Shown: positions 37,146 to 46,719, counted from the first letter of the stretch. The stretch: DNA of 64,000 nucleotides from Boseongicola sp. H5 (GCA_020622165.1 JACNMN010000001.1:620001-684000); one strand, 5' to 3'. The notes: generated from the sequence alone by a model not told the origin. Program-made: numbers and translations.

Positions 37146-37712
37146 TCAGGCGTTCAGCAAGGCCGCCACCGATGCCGCCAGAAGCCTCAACCGCTCATGG
37201 TATGTCTCGGTCGCGGCGCCGGGCTCCTTGACGCCGTAAAGCGCGCGCAGAACCATATCGGCCAGCGCGTCGGGGGCAACGCTGCCATCGCTCCCCAGAC
37301 GGGTCTGGACCGCGCTGAAATACGTGGTCATCGCGGCGATGAACTTCGCATCGGCCGCGGCCGCGATATCGCAGGCCACCTCCAGCCCCGTCCCCATCAG
37401 TTCCGCCCCGTGGGGCGAGGCGAACACACGTTCCGTCAGCGGGCCGTTCTTTTCCAGAAAGGCCCGCAGCAAGGTTTCCGCCACATCGTCGCCGGGCACC
37501 AGCGCGGCCTGAAACCGTTCCACCGCCTCGGCGAACATCACCGCCGTGGCGGACCGGAACACATCGCGCTTGTTCCTGAAATGCAGATAGAGCGCGGCCC
37601 GCGACACACCCGCCTGCTGCGCGATATCCTCCATCGACGTGCGCCGGAAGCCGTACAGCAGAAACGCCTCCATCGCGGCGTGGATCAAATGGGTGTGTTT
37701 TTCGTCAGGCAT
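37146..37712 (-). CDS. TetR family transcriptional regulator
   Basis: This 188-residue regulator has an N-terminal HTH (AMEAFLLYGFRRTSMEDIAQQAGVSRAALYLHF) typical of TetR, then a divergent ligand domain. The start at 37712 (MPDEKHTH) is preferred; an ATG at 37733 would add 7 residues and lie next to an operator-like repeat. It is divergent from an NAD-dependent reductase, a common regulator-target arrangement. Confidence 0.92.
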   Translation of the reverse strand: MPDEKHTHLIHAAMEAFLLYGFRRTSMEDIAQQAGVSRAALYLHFRNKRDVFRSATAVMFAEAVERFQAALVPGDDVAETLLRAFLEKNGPLTERVFASPHGAELMGTGLEVACDIAAAADAKFIAAMTTYFSAVQTRLGSDGSVAPDALADMVLRALYGVKEPGAATETYHERLRLLAASVAALLNA

Positions 37713-37746
37713 GGCCACAAACGTTATTGACATATATTGTATATTT

Positions 37747-37765
37747 TGTCAGTCATTGGCTGACA
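37747..37765. promoter_or_regulatory. Palindromic operator candidate between tetR and the reductase
   Basis: TGTCAGTCATTGGCTGACA is a 19-bp dyad matching itself at 16 of 18 non-central positions. Related half-sites, TGACA at 37729 and TGTCA at 37790, flank it. It lies 35 bases upstream of the TetR start and 61 bases before the reductase ATG. Confidence 0.55.
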
Positions 37766-37825
37766 TTTTCTGCCTAGACTGTCAGAGTTGTTCTGGCAAG
37801 ACCAAGCCCCGGAAGGATGGCCGCG

Positions 37826-38878
37826 ATGACAGACGCCACCGAAGACGGCCCCGCCGGCCCCCTTGTGCTGGTGACCGGCGCCAGCGGGTTCATCGCGCAG
37901 CATGTGATCCTGCAGTTGCTGCACAAAGGCTACCGCGTGCGTGGCACGCTGCGCAGGCTCGACAAGGCCCCGGATCTGCGCGCTGCCTTCGCCGCCCATA
38001 CCGACCGCGCCGCCGGGCTCGACTTCGCCACCGTCGATCTCGGTGCCGATGACGGATGGGCCGGAGCGATGGAGGGCGTCAGCTTCGTGCAGCATGTGGC
38101 CTCCCCCTTTCCGCCGAACCAGCCGAAGGATCCGGACGAGCTGATCGCGCCGGCCCGCGACGGCGCCCTGCGCGCCCTGCGGTTTGCCCGCGCCGCCGGG
38201 GTGAAACGGGTGGTGCTCACTTCCTCGATGGCCGCCGTCGCCTATGGCCACGGGCCGGACCGGCCCGCGATGGCCGATGAAACGCTCTGGTCGAACCCCG
38301 ACAATCTCGCGGACAACACCGCCTATACGCGCTCCAAGACCATTGCCGAGCGCGCCGCCTGGGCATTCATGGACGGCGATGGCGGCCCGATGGAACTGGC
38401 CACCATCAACCCCTCCGCCGTGCTCGGCCCGCTGGTCGGGCGCGACGGATCCGCCTCGCTTGAACTGGTGACGCAGCTTCTGACCGGCAAGGTCCCCGCC
38501 TATCCCGATTTTGGTTTCGAGATCGTGGATGTGCGCGACGTGGCCGCGGCGCATCTTCTGGCGATGGAACGCCCCGAAGCGGCGGGGGAGCGGTTTCTGG
38601 TCACCGCCGATTACATGATGTTCCGCGAGATCGGCGACGTGTTGAAGGCGACCCTGCCGGACCGCGCCCGCAAGATCCCGTCGCGGAACCTGCCAAGCTG
38701 GCTGTTCCGGCTTCTGGCCACGGTCACGCCCGCCATGCAGCAGGTGATCCCGGAACTTGGCGTGCGCCGCCGGGTCAGCGCCGACAAGGCGCACTGGATG
38801 CTGGGCTGGAGCGCCCGCCCCCCGGCCGAAAGCGTCAGGGATTGCGCCCGCGACCTGATCGGCAAGGGGCTGGTCTGA
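37826..38878 (+). CDS. NAD(P)-dependent epimerase/reductase (dihydroflavonol-4-reductase type)
   Basis: This 350-residue extended short-chain dehydrogenase has VLVTGASGFIAQHVILQLL (GxxGxxG) near residue 17, the SSMAAVAYG serine region, and the active-site pattern NTAYTRSKTIAE (YxxxK). It resembles dihydroflavonol-4-reductase/cinnamoyl-CoA reductase or 3beta-HSD relatives; the substrate is unknown. The ATG at 37826 is 9 bases after GGAAGG, so it is preferred over the ATG at 37817. Probably controlled by the divergent TetR. Confidence 0.85.
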   Translation: MTDATEDGPAGPLVLVTGASGFIAQHVILQLLHKGYRVRGTLRRLDKAPDLRAAFAAHTDRAAGLDFATVDLGADDGWAGAMEGVSFVQHVASPFPPNQPKDPDELIAPARDGALRALRFARAAGVKRVVLTSSMAAVAYGHGPDRPAMADETLWSNPDNLADNTAYTRSKTIAERAAWAFMDGDGGPMELATINPSAVLGPLVGRDGSASLELVTQLLTGKVPAYPDFGFEIVDVRDVAAAHLLAMERPEAAGERFLVTADYMMFREIGDVLKATLPDRARKIPSRNLPSWLFRLLATVTPAMQQVIPELGVRRRVSADKAHWMLGWSARPPAESVRDCARDLIGKGLV

Positions 38879-38971
38879 CACGCGGTCCACGGCGGAGGGA
38901 CGGCCCCGGTCCGGCGGCAAATTGATATACGATTGTTATACCTGTGCCACCAGCTGCGCCCCCGCCGCGCC

Positions 38972-40990
38972 TCAGGCGACCTTGTCCAGACCCCGCCCCT
39001 TCAGAAGCGCCTCCACCCCCGGCATCCGCCCCCGAAAGGCCGTGTAGAGCGCATCCGCCTCCCGGCTTCCGCCGGCGGAAAGGATATGCGTTTCAAGGAG
39101 TTTCGCGGTCTCGGCATCGAAGGGGTCGCCCGCCTCCTCGAACGCCTCGAACGCGTCGGCATCCATCACCTCGGACCACATGTAGCTGTAATAGCCCGAA
39201 GAATAGCCGTCGCCCGCGAAAACATGGGCGAAATGGGGCGTCGCGTGGCGCATTCCGATGGCGTGCGGCATGCCGATCCGCGCCAGCGTTTCGGCCTGCG
39301 CGGCCATCGGATCGGACGGCGCCGGACCATGGTGAAAATCCAGATCGACAAGAGCCGAAGCGACATACTCCACCGTCTGGAACCCCATATCATAGGTCTG
39401 CGCCGCCAGAAGCCGGTCCAGAAGCTGCTTCGGCATCGGCTCCCCGGTGCGTGCATGTTTTGCATGTTTTTCAAGAACTTCCGGCACTTCCAGCCAGTGC
39501 TCGTAGAGCTGGCTGGGCAGCTCCACGAAATCCCGTGCAACCGAGGTGCCCGAGATCGAGCCATAGGTCACGTCGCTCAGCATCTGGTGCAGCGCATGCC
39601 CGAACTCATGAAACAGCGTCCGCGCATCGTCATAGGACAGAAGCGCCGGATCGCCCTTGGCGAAGTTGCAGACATTCACCACGATCGGCCGGGTCTCCCC
39701 GCCCAGCTTCTTCTGGGACCGCATCGCCGAACACCATGCGCCGGAGCGTTTGGAGCCGCGCGCGAAGTAATCCCCGATGAAAACGGCCAGATGTTCGCCG
39801 TTTCGCGTAACCTCCCAGGCCCGCGCGTCGGCATGGTAAAGCGTGACGTCGAGCGGTGAAAACTCCAGCCCGAACAGACGGTTGGCGCAATCGAACGCTG
39901 CGTCGATCATCGCGTCGAGCTGCAGATACGGCTTCAGCGCCGCCTCGTCGAGATCATGCTCCGCCTTGCGCCGCTTTTCGGAGTAATAGCGCCAGTCCCA
40001 GGGTTCCAGATCCCCGTTCACCCCCTCCGCGTGCATCATCGCGGTCAGCTTTTCGGCATCCGCGTCGGCCTGAGCCTTCGCCGGCTCCCAGACCTGCATC
40101 AGCAGATCGCGCACCGCGCCGGGGTGTTTGGCCATTTCGGTTTCCAGCTTGAAATCCGCGAATGTGTCATAGCCGAGCAGCCCGGCCCGCTCCTCGCGCA
40201 GGCGCAATGTCTCGCGCGCGATCTCGCGATTGTCGGTCTCGCCGCCATTGGCCCCGCGCGCGGTCCAGGCCTTGTAGGCGATCTCGCGCAGATCGCGCCG
40301 CGGCGAGAATTGCAGGAACGGCACGATGATCGACCGCGACAGGGTCACCACCGGGCCGTCCACGCCCTTTTCCTCGCCCGCGGCGCGCGCGGCGGCGATA
40401 GCGAAGTCCGGCAGCCCTTCAAGATCGGCCTCGTCCAGTTCCATGAACCAGTCACGCTCGTCCGCCAGCAGGTTCTGCATGAAGCTGGTGCCCAGAACCG
40501 CCAGACGGCTCTTCACCTCGGTCAGCCGCTCCGACGCCGCCCCTTCCAAGGCGGCCCCCGCGCGGGTGAAACTGCGATGGGTCAGCATCAGAACCCGCGC
40601 CTGCTCAGCCGTCAGGTCCAGCGTATCGCGGGTCTCCCACAGCGTCTTGATCCGCTGCCAGAGCGCGCGATTGTTGGTGATCTCCGAGTAATAGGCGGAA
40701 AATCTCGGGGCATAATCGCGCTGCAACGCCTCGCGCGCGGGGGTCGCATCGGCCCCGACGAGGTTGAAGAACACGCCCGCAACCCGGTCCAGCGTCTCAT
40801 CAGCCAGTTCCATCGCCTCGATCGTGTTGGCGAATGTGGGGGGCTCGGGGTTTTCCGCAATCGCCTCATAGGCCGCGCGGCCCGCATCCAGCGCCGCATC
40901 CAGCGCGGGGGCGAAATCCTCGTCCCGGATCGCCTCGAACGGCGGCAGTTCGAAAGGCGTGGTCCAGTCTTGCAAGAGCGGGTTGGTCAT
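38972..40990 (-). CDS. M3 family metallopeptidase (oligopeptidase A/Dcp type)
   Basis: This 672-residue zinc peptidase of family M3 cleaves oligopeptides in the cytosol. The zinc motif FHEFGHALHQ lies near residue 460, followed by the third-ligand region ELPSQLYEHWL. MTNPLLQDWTTPFELPPFEAI is the typical N-terminus. Peptidyl-dipeptidase Dcp and oligopeptidase A cannot be told apart from sequence reading alone. Monocistronic; the following gene on the same strand is 155 bases upstream of its start. Confidence 0.93.
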   Translation of the reverse strand: MTNPLLQDWTTPFELPPFEAIRDEDFAPALDAALDAGRAAYEAIAENPEPPTFANTIEAMELADETLDRVAGVFFNLVGADATPAREALQRDYAPRFSAYYSEITNNRALWQRIKTLWETRDTLDLTAEQARVLMLTHRSFTRAGAALEGAASERLTEVKSRLAVLGTSFMQNLLADERDWFMELDEADLEGLPDFAIAAARAAGEEKGVDGPVVTLSRSIIVPFLQFSPRRDLREIAYKAWTARGANGGETDNREIARETLRLREERAGLLGYDTFADFKLETEMAKHPGAVRDLLMQVWEPAKAQADADAEKLTAMMHAEGVNGDLEPWDWRYYSEKRRKAEHDLDEAALKPYLQLDAMIDAAFDCANRLFGLEFSPLDVTLYHADARAWEVTRNGEHLAVFIGDYFARGSKRSGAWCSAMRSQKKLGGETRPIVVNVCNFAKGDPALLSYDDARTLFHEFGHALHQMLSDVTYGSISGTSVARDFVELPSQLYEHWLEVPEVLEKHAKHARTGEPMPKQLLDRLLAAQTYDMGFQTVEYVASALVDLDFHHGPAPSDPMAAQAETLARIGMPHAIGMRHATPHFAHVFAGDGYSSGYYSYMWSEVMDADAFEAFEEAGDPFDAETAKLLETHILSAGGSREADALYTAFRGRMPGVEALLKGRGLDKVA

Positions 40991-41103
40991 GGGCGGGTCT
41001 CCTTTGTTCCAGAAGGTAAGGATACGCGCCCGACATGCCAGACCCGTTCTGCCCCGAACCGCGGATATCCGCCATGTCCCGGGGTTTCGTGCCCCTCATA
41101 TCC

Positions 41104-41145
41104 CGCAGGCAGGCCGCTCGCCGGACGCATCGGCCGGGGCCTGCG
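41104..41145 (-). terminator. Hairpin downstream of the DUF4399 gene
   Basis: CGCAGGC (41104-41110) and GCCTGCG (41139-41145) form a 7-bp outer stem, with an inner 5-bp stem (41112-41116 with 41131-41135). It abuts the DUF4399 stop codon. There is no T-run, so it could also be an RNA-stability hairpin. Confidence 0.4.
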
Positions 41146-41580
41146 CTACTCCACCGTGACCGTGATCACCTCGCTGACCACGGGCGGGTTGTGCGGCACA
41201 TGCCCGTGATCGCCCAGAACCAGTTGCAGCGTGTGATCGCCGGGCGGCAGTTCCAGCGTCATCTGTGTCTGGCCGCCCCCGAAATGCCGGTGGTTTTCAT
41301 CCGTCGGCAGGGCAAGCTCGAACTCCTCCTCGCCGAAGAATCCTTCGCCAAGCGGCGGGCGGTTCACCAGCAGATGGTGGTGGCCGGTATTGTCCACCTC
41401 GGTGCCGGCCGGCGCCACACCCATCCCGCGCAGCCCGAAATAGATCGTCAGCGGGCTGCTGACCGTGTCGCCGTCTTCCAGACCGATGAAGTACAACTCC
41501 GTGCCCTCCGCCGAGGGCGTGTCCTGCGCCAAGGCAGGCGCGGCCATGACCAGGGCCGCCGCGAACAGAAGTGACCGCAT
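41146..41580 (-). CDS. Exported DUF4399 protein
   Basis: This 144-residue periplasmic protein has a signal peptide (residues 1-19, ALVMAAPALAQD). The body carries DNTGHHHLLVN and HRHFGGGQTQM, histidine-rich segments typical of the DUF4399 family. Beta-rich; a metal-binding role is conceivable but unproven. Monocistronic on the minus strand. Confidence 0.85.
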   Translation of the reverse strand: MRSLLFAAALVMAAPALAQDTPSAEGTELYFIGLEDGDTVSSPLTIYFGLRGMGVAPAGTEVDNTGHHHLLVNRPPLGEGFFGEEEFELALPTDENHRHFGGGQTQMTLELPPGDHTLQLVLGDHGHVPHNPPVVSEVITVTVE

Positions 41581-41637
41581 GTGACATCCTCCTCCTCTGT
41601 CGTCATGTGACCCAAGGGAAGATAGCGCGGCCGCCGC

Positions 41638-42441
41638 TCAAGTCCCGCGATCCTGCCCCTGCCGCATATAGCGTTCCAGCCGCCGCAGCCCCATCGACAG
41701 CGTGATGGTCATCGTCAGGTAGATCAGCGCCACAACGTTGTAGGTTTCGAAATAGCGGAAATTGCTGGCCGCGGTGACCTTGCCCAGTTGCGTGATGTCC
41801 AGCACGCCCAGAACCGAGACAAGGCTGGAATCCTTCACCATGGCGACGAAGTCGTTGCCAAGCGGCGGCAGGATCGTGCGGATCGCCTGCGGAAAGATGA
41901 TGAAGCGGAAGCGCAGCCAACGGCCCATTCCCAGGGCTTCGGCGGCTTCGATCTGGCCGCGGTCCACCGATTGCAGACCGGCGCGGAACACCTCGGCGAT
42001 GAAAGCGGAATAACCGATGGCCAGCGCGATGATCGCGCGCCAGAGCAGTGGAAAATCACGGGTGCGGATCGCTTCGGCACCCACCAGTTCGGCCACCCAG
42101 TTATACGACGCCACCAGCGCGGGCGCGAAGACGAAGGCCACATAGAGCAGCAGGACGATGATCGGGATGCCGCGAATGATCTCCACATAGAACCGCGCCA
42201 TCTGGCGCAGGATCAGGCTCCGCGACAGGCTGGCGATCGCCAGCAGCATTCCCATCGACGCAGCCATGGCAAACCCGACCAGCGTGACGAAAATCGTGAT
42301 CAGGATACCCTGACGCAGCGTGTCGAGGACCTGCAGATAGACCGCGTCGGTCAACACCTGCCACAGCGCATAGATCCCGAGACCCACGATCGCCACCAGC
42401 CACCAGGGGAAATCGCGATCCGGCGGCGCGGACGGCATCAT
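41638..42441 (-). CDS. Polar amino-acid ABC transporter permease
   Basis: This 267-residue membrane permease of the His/Glu/Arg (HisM-type) family has five or so hydrophobic segments. The cytosolic coupling loop EAAEALGMGRWLRFRFIIFPQ carries the EAA motif for the ATPase. It lies downstream of the binding protein in the same orientation. No ATPase gene follows in the window; a gene elsewhere or a shared ATPase is needed. Confidence 0.92.
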   Translation of the reverse strand: MMPSAPPDRDFPWWLVAIVGLGIYALWQVLTDAVYLQVLDTLRQGILITIFVTLVGFAMAASMGMLLAIASLSRSLILRQMARFYVEIIRGIPIIVLLLYVAFVFAPALVASYNWVAELVGAEAIRTRDFPLLWRAIIALAIGYSAFIAEVFRAGLQSVDRGQIEAAEALGMGRWLRFRFIIFPQAIRTILPPLGNDFVAMVKDSSLVSVLGVLDITQLGKVTAASNFRYFETYNVVALIYLTMTITLSMGLRRLERYMRQGQDRGT

Positions 42442-42457
42442 GTGCGGGACGGGCCCC

Positions 42458-42471
42458 GGCCCGAACGGGCC
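42458..42471. terminator. Intercistronic hairpin between binding protein and permease
   Basis: GGCCCG AA CGGGCC is a perfect GC dyad in the 60 bases between the binding protein gene stop and the permease start. Such hairpins often lower permease expression relative to the binding protein, by attenuation or by protecting upstream mRNA. Confidence 0.4.
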
Positions 42472-42501
42472 AGGGCGGAAAATCGCGGCATCGGGAACGC
42501 C

Positions 42502-43290
42502 TTACTGGCCGAGCGAGTATTCTACGAACCAGCGCTGGTTGAGCATGTCCAGCGTCCCGTCGGCCCGCATCGAGGCGATGGCCGCATTGATCGGCGCCAC
42601 CAGATCGGAGCCGTTGGGGAAGATGAAGCCGAACTCTTCGGTGCCAAGCGGCTCGCCCACCATTTTCAGCCGCTCGGGATTGGCGTTGACATAGGCCTCG
42701 CCGCCGGCGCTGTCGCTCAGCACCATGTCCACATCATCGCTGAGCAGGGCCTGAACCGCCGCCGGGATGGTTTCCAGAAGCACGATCCGCGGATTGGCTT
42801 CATTGCCGTCCAGCACTTCGTAAACCCCCACGTAGAAGGGGGTAATCCCGGCCTGCGTGCCAAGCAGCAGGTCGTCATCGGCGGCGAATTCCTCGGCGGT
42901 GGCGAACCGGTCCTCGTTGGCGCGGACCAGCATCCGCATCTGGCTGACCATGTAAGGGTCCGAGAAATCCACCAGTTCGTCCCGGTCCTCCCGGATGGTG
43001 ATGCCCGTCATGCCGATATCGTACTGGGCCTCGGACACCGCCGGGATCATCGCGTCCCAGCTGATGTTCTCGTAGACGACATTGATGTTCAACCGCTCGG
43101 CGATGATCTCCATCGCGTCATACTCCCAGCCGATCGCCTCCCCCGACGCGGGATCGACGAATTGCAGCGGCGGATAGGCGTTTTCGGACACCACCACCAC
43201 CTCGCGCCCGTCAAGATCCGGCAGATCCTGGGCAGCGGCAATCGTGGCGGTGGCGGCCAGAAGGGCCGTGGCGGCAAGCAGATGTTTCAT
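42502..43290 (-). CDS. Polar amino-acid ABC transporter substrate-binding protein
   Basis: This 262-residue periplasmic solute-binding protein (bacterial SBP family 3) has a signal peptide ([15 protein letters not shown]). [18 protein letters not shown] and [15 protein letters not shown] are the typical opening, followed by the [13 protein letters not shown] signature near residue 90. Ligand is an amino acid, not further resolved. Start [10 protein letters not shown] at 43290 is chosen; a longer frame upstream runs into the moeB gene. Confidence 0.93.
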   Translation of the reverse strand: MKHLLAATALLAATATIAAAQDLPDLDGREVVVVSENAYPPLQFVDPASGEAIGWEYDAMEIIAERLNINVVYENISWDAMIPAVSEAQYDIGMTGITIREDRDELVDFSDPYMVSQMRMLVRANEDRFATAEEFAADDDLLLGTQAGITPFYVGVYEVLDGNEANPRIVLLETIPAAVQALLSDDVDMVLSDSAGGEAYVNANPERLKMVGEPLGTEEFGFIFPNGSDLVAPINAAIASMRADGTLDMLNQRWFVEYSLGQ

Positions 43291-43364
43291 GGGGTCAGGT
43301 ACTCCCTGTTGGTTATGGCGGTTGAGTATGGCGAGCCGCAGGACAAGGGCAAGGGGCGGCGCGG

Positions 43365-44420
43365 TCAGTCCTGCCCGCAAACCATGCAATCTGCCCTCCG
43401 TTTCAGCGAAATGATCCGCGTCTCGGCGTGAAACGCATCGTAAATCAGCATCCTTCCCCGCAGGCCGTCGCCCGCACCGGTGATCTCCTTGACCGCCTCC
43501 AGCGCCATCATCGCCCCGATCACGCCCGGCAGCGCCCCGATCACGCCGGTCTCGGCGCAGGTCGCAGACAGGCCCGGGGCCGGCGCCTGCGGGAAGATGC
43601 AGGCGAAACAGGGCGCGCCGCCCGCGGGATCGTAAAGCGTCACCTGCCCCTCCCATGCGGAGATCGCGCCGGCCATCACCGGCCGTCCGCTGGCTTGCGC
43701 GGCGGCGTTGATCAGGGCCCGGGTCGCATAGCTGTCGGTCCCGTCCAGTATCAGATCGTATTCGGCGAAAAGCTCTTCCGCGATCTCGGCGCTCAGCGCC
43801 CGATTATAGGGCTTCACCGCGACGAACGGGTTCAGCGCCTTCATCGCGATCTCGGCGGAAAAGACCTTGGGCATCTCCTGACGCTGATCGGTGTGGATCA
43901 CCTGCCGCTGGAGATTTGACAGATCCACCACATCGCCGTCGATCACGCCGATGGTTCCGACCCCGGCCGCCGCAAGATAAAGCAGCGCGGGCGAGCCAAG
44001 CCCGCCGGCCCCCACAACCAGCACCCGCGCCTCCTTCAGCGCGCGCTGCCCGCGCCCGCCGATATCGGGCAGGGTGATGTGGCGGGCATAGCGCTCCAGC
44101 TCATCGCCCGAAAATGGCCCTCCATGACTGGCCGTGGCCACCCCGTCCACACGCTGCTCCGCCGCTCTGGCCCGGTTGCGCACCTGGCCCAGGGCCGCCC
44201 GATAGGCCAGAACCAGCACCACCATGCCGCCAAGGATCAGCCACAGCGCGGGCGAGCTTCCGGTGGCTTCGCGCAGCGGATGCCCGTCGGGCAGGGCGAC
44301 CTGCACCGCCAGAACCGCCACATAGAGCAGCCCCAGCATGTAGAACCGCGCCTGACGCGGCGCGCCCATCAGCGCGCCGATACCCCAGATCACGCCCGCA
44401 AGGCCCAGAACGAACAGCAT
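43365..44420 (-). CDS. MoeB/ThiF-type E1-like adenylyltransferase with membrane N-terminus
   Basis: This 351-residue protein adenylates the C-terminus of a ubiquitin-like sulfur carrier (MoaD or ThiS). The E1 core starts at [16 protein letters not shown] (110-125), then [15 protein letters not shown] (132-146), [14 protein letters not shown] and the zinc pairs CFAC and CMVC. Unusually, residues 1-75 form hydrophobic segments ([30 protein letters not shown]) that would anchor it in the membrane. The start overlaps dut (TGATG). Whether it serves MoaD or ThiS is not resolved. Confidence 0.88.
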   Translation of the reverse strand: MLFVLGLAGVIWGIGALMGAPRQARFYMLGLLYVAVLAVQVALPDGHPLREATGSSPALWLILGGMVVLVLAYRAALGQVRNRARAAEQRVDGVATASHGGPFSGDELERYARHITLPDIGGRGQRALKEARVLVVGAGGLGSPALLYLAAAGVGTIGVIDGDVVDLSNLQRQVIHTDQRQEMPKVFSAEIAMKALNPFVAVKPYNRALSAEIAEELFAEYDLILDGTDSYATRALINAAAQASGRPVMAGAISAWEGQVTLYDPAGGAPCFACIFPQAPAPGLSATCAETGVIGALPGVIGAMMALEAVKEITGAGDGLRGRMLIYDAFHAETRIISLKRRADCMVCGQD

Positions 44421-44887
44421 CAGCCAACCCCTGTGGAGCCGAAACCGCCCGCGCCCCGCACGGTATCCTCCAGCCGGTCGACGACGCGGAACTTCGCCTG
44501 CACCACCGGCGCCACGACGGCCTGCGCGATCCGGTCGCCATGGGCGATGTGATAGGCCTCGACGCCGAAATTCACCAACAGCACCCCCAGGGGGCCGCGA
44601 TAGTCGCTGTCGATTGTGCCGGGTGTGTTGGGCAAGGTGATCCCGTGCCTGAGCGCCAGCCCCGAGCGCGGCCTGATCTGCATCTCGAACCCGTCCGGCA
44701 CCGCCACGCGCAGGCCCGTGGGCACGATCCGCCGCTCCATCGGGCGCAGGGTCAGGCCCGCCGCCCGCTCCTCCGGTGCGAAATTCGCCCGCAGATCGGC
44801 ACCCGCCGCACCGCCCGTGGCATACTCCGGCAGCGCCACCCCCGGATCGGCCCAGTCTTCCCGCATCACCCGCACATCAATGCTCAT
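44420..44887 (-). CDS. dut: Deoxyuridine 5'-triphosphate nucleotidohydrolase
   Basis: This 155-residue trimeric dUTPase hydrolyses dUTP to dUMP and pyrophosphate. The five family motifs are present: GAAGADLRA (1), [10 protein letters not shown] (2), GTIDSDYRG (3), [12 protein letters not shown] (4) and the C-terminal GAGGFGSTG (5). It is overlapped by moeB and follows coaBC at a 51-base distance, the usual alphaproteobacterial neighbourhood. Confidence 0.96.
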   Translation of the reverse strand: MSIDVRVMREDWADPGVALPEYATGGAAGADLRANFAPEERAAGLTLRPMERRIVPTGLRVAVPDGFEMQIRPRSGLALRHGITLPNTPGTIDSDYRGPLGVLLVNFGVEAYHIAHGDRIAQAVVAPVVQAKFRVVDRLEDTVRGAGGFGSTGVG

Positions 44888-44938
44888 CGCCGCCAGCTTC
44901 TCTGCTTCAAAAAATCCCCGCCGGAGGCTCCGGCGCCC

Positions 44939-46138
44939 TCAACCGGTGCCGAGCTCCGCCGCGATCCGTGCGGCGAGCCGCCGGGCGACCTCCCCCTTGG
45001 CCATCCGCGGCCAGTCTTCGACGCCGGTTGCGGTCACCAGATGCACGGCGTTTTCCGCCCCGCCCATGATCCCGGTTTCTGGCGAGACATCGTTGGCCAC
45101 GATCCAGTCGCATCCCTTGCGGTCCAGCTTGGCGCGCGCATGGGCCACCACATCCTCGGTCTCGGCGGCGAAGCCCACCACCAGCGCGGGCCGGCCCGCG
45201 CCCATTTTCGCCACGTCGGCCAGGATATCCGGATTCTCCGCGAAGGCCAGAACCGGCAACCCGCCGGCGCCTTTCTTCATCTTCTCGGCCGCGGCGTTTT
45301 CCACCCGCCAGTCGGCCACCGCCGCAGCGAAGACCGCCACATCCGCGGGATGCGCCGCCGCCACCGCCTCGGCCATCTCGCGTGCGGTCTCGACCCGCGT
45401 CACCGCCACGCCCTCGGGCGGCGGCACCGTTGCGGGGCCGGTCACGAATGTCACCCGCGCGCCCAGATCCCGCAGCGCGGCGGCAATGGCCGCGCCCTGC
45501 GCACCCGACGACCGGTTGGCAATATATCGAACCGGGTCGATCGGCTCGTGGGTCGGCCCCGAGGTCACGATCGCATGGCGGCCCTTCAGCGGCCCGTCGC
45601 CCAGTGCCGCGCCGATCGCGGCGACGATATCGGGCACCTCGGCCATGCGCCCGGGCCCGTATTCGCCACAGGCCATGTTGCCCTCGTCCGGCCCCACCAC
45701 ATGCACGCCGTCACCCCGCAGCACGGTCAGGTTCCGCTGCGTCGCGGGATGCTCCCACATCCGGACATTCATCGCGGGCGCGATCAGCACACGCTTGTCC
45801 GTCGCCATCAGCAGAGTGGAGGCCAGATCGTTGGCGTGCCCGCCCGCCATCTTGGCCATCAGATCCGCGGTGGCGGGCGCCACCACCACCAGATCGGCGG
45901 CGCGGCTCAGCTCGATATGGCCCATCTCGGCCTCATCCGTCAGATCGAACAGATCCCGGTAGACCTTCTGCGCAGCCAGGGCCGACGCGCTGAGCGGGGT
46001 CACGAATTCCTCGCCTGCCTTCGTCAGTACGGGCACCACGCTAGCGCCCTGGTCCCGCAAGCGCCGGATCAGATCCAACGCCTTGAACGCGGCGATTCCA
46101 CCCCCGATGATGAGCAAGATTCGTTTTCCGGTCAGCAT
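44939..46138 (-). CDS. coaBC: Bifunctional phosphopantothenoylcysteine decarboxylase/synthetase
   Basis: This 399-residue enzyme makes 4'-phosphopantetheine precursors in CoA synthesis. The N-terminal CoaC flavodomain has GGGIAAFKALDL, the catalytic His74, PAMNVRMW (121-128) and Cys157 in GNMACGEYG. The C-terminal CoaB synthetase part has TSGPTHEPIDPVRYIANRSSG, FAAAVADWR and the KMKK segment. The start MLTGKRILLIIGG at 46138 is preferred over a 32-residue extension. Confidence 0.95.
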   Translation of the reverse strand: MLTGKRILLIIGGGIAAFKALDLIRRLRDQGASVVPVLTKAGEEFVTPLSASALAAQKVYRDLFDLTDEAEMGHIELSRAADLVVVAPATADLMAKMAGGHANDLASTLLMATDKRVLIAPAMNVRMWEHPATQRNLTVLRGDGVHVVGPDEGNMACGEYGPGRMAEVPDIVAAIGAALGDGPLKGRHAIVTSGPTHEPIDPVRYIANRSSGAQGAAIAAALRDLGARVTFVTGPATVPPPEGVAVTRVETAREMAEAVAAAHPADVAVFAAAVADWRVENAAAEKMKKGAGGLPVLAFAENPDILADVAKMGAGRPALVVGFAAETEDVVAHARAKLDRKGCDWIVANDVSPETGIMGGAENAVHLVTATGVEDWPRMAKGEVARRLAARIAAELGTG

Positions 46139-46201
46139 GGCGGCCCTCTTCTCAGGTCTCCTGCTCCGGTGTAGGCGCACCCTAGCTTGGACACAACTGC
46201 A

Positions 46202-46672
46202 ATGACCCCTCGCGTGATCCGCGAAACCAGCCACTTGCCCGCGCCGCCGGATCTCGTCTGGGATCTGCTGCAGCGGCCCGATACGCTGATCAGGATCACC
46301 GAAGGCTGGTTGAGCTTTCGGCCGCTCGATCTGCCGGACTGGCCCGAAACCTGGCAGGAAGGCGCGTATCGCGCCGCACTATCCGGACCCTTCGGCATCC
46401 CGCTCGGCCTGCAGATCCTCCGTGTCAGCTTCCCGCCGCCGAAGGGTGACACGCGGTTCATCCGCGATCGGGGCGAGGGGCAGATGGTCCGCCTTTGGGA
46501 TCATCTGATCAGTCTGAGACCGGAGGGAAGCGGTACGTGCTATGCAGATGAAGTGGCTGTAGAGGCCGGCTGGAGAACACCATTTGTGGCCGCCTTCGCC
46601 CGCGCCTTCTATCGGCGCCGGCAAAGACGGCTCAAAGCATTGGTCGGGCGCTCATACCGGAAGAACCAGTAG
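46202..46672 (+). CDS. SRPBCC family protein
   Basis: This 156-residue protein opens with VIRETSHLPAPPDLVWDLLQRPDTL, the SRPBCC start, and includes a WRTPFVAAFARAFYRRRQRRL C-terminal helix. No function can be assigned. The ATG at 46202 is preferred over an in-frame TTG at 46187. It is divergent from coaBC and convergent with rpoH. Confidence 0.75.
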   Translation: MTPRVIRETSHLPAPPDLVWDLLQRPDTLIRITEGWLSFRPLDLPDWPETWQEGAYRAALSGPFGIPLGLQILRVSFPPPKGDTRFIRDRGEGQMVRLWDHLISLRPEGSGTCYADEVAVEAGWRTPFVAAFARAFYRRRQRRLKALVGRSYRKNQ

Positions 46673-46686
46673 CGCCGTGACAAACA

Positions 46687-46711
46687 GCCCCGCCATCAGT
46701 CCCAACGGGGC
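46687..46711. terminator. Candidate terminator between the SRPBCC gene and rpoH
   Basis: GCCCCG and CGGGGC (6 bp) close a 13-base loop in the 47-base gap between convergent stops. On the minus strand a T-rich TGTTTGT follows it, compatible with rpoH termination. Confidence 0.4.
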
Positions 46712-46719
46712 GTGAAACG

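Noticed and set aside
38922-38942. AT-rich island between the reductase and the M3 peptidase
   Set aside because: It lies between convergent gene ends, so a promoter there is unlikely, and no stem or box was found.
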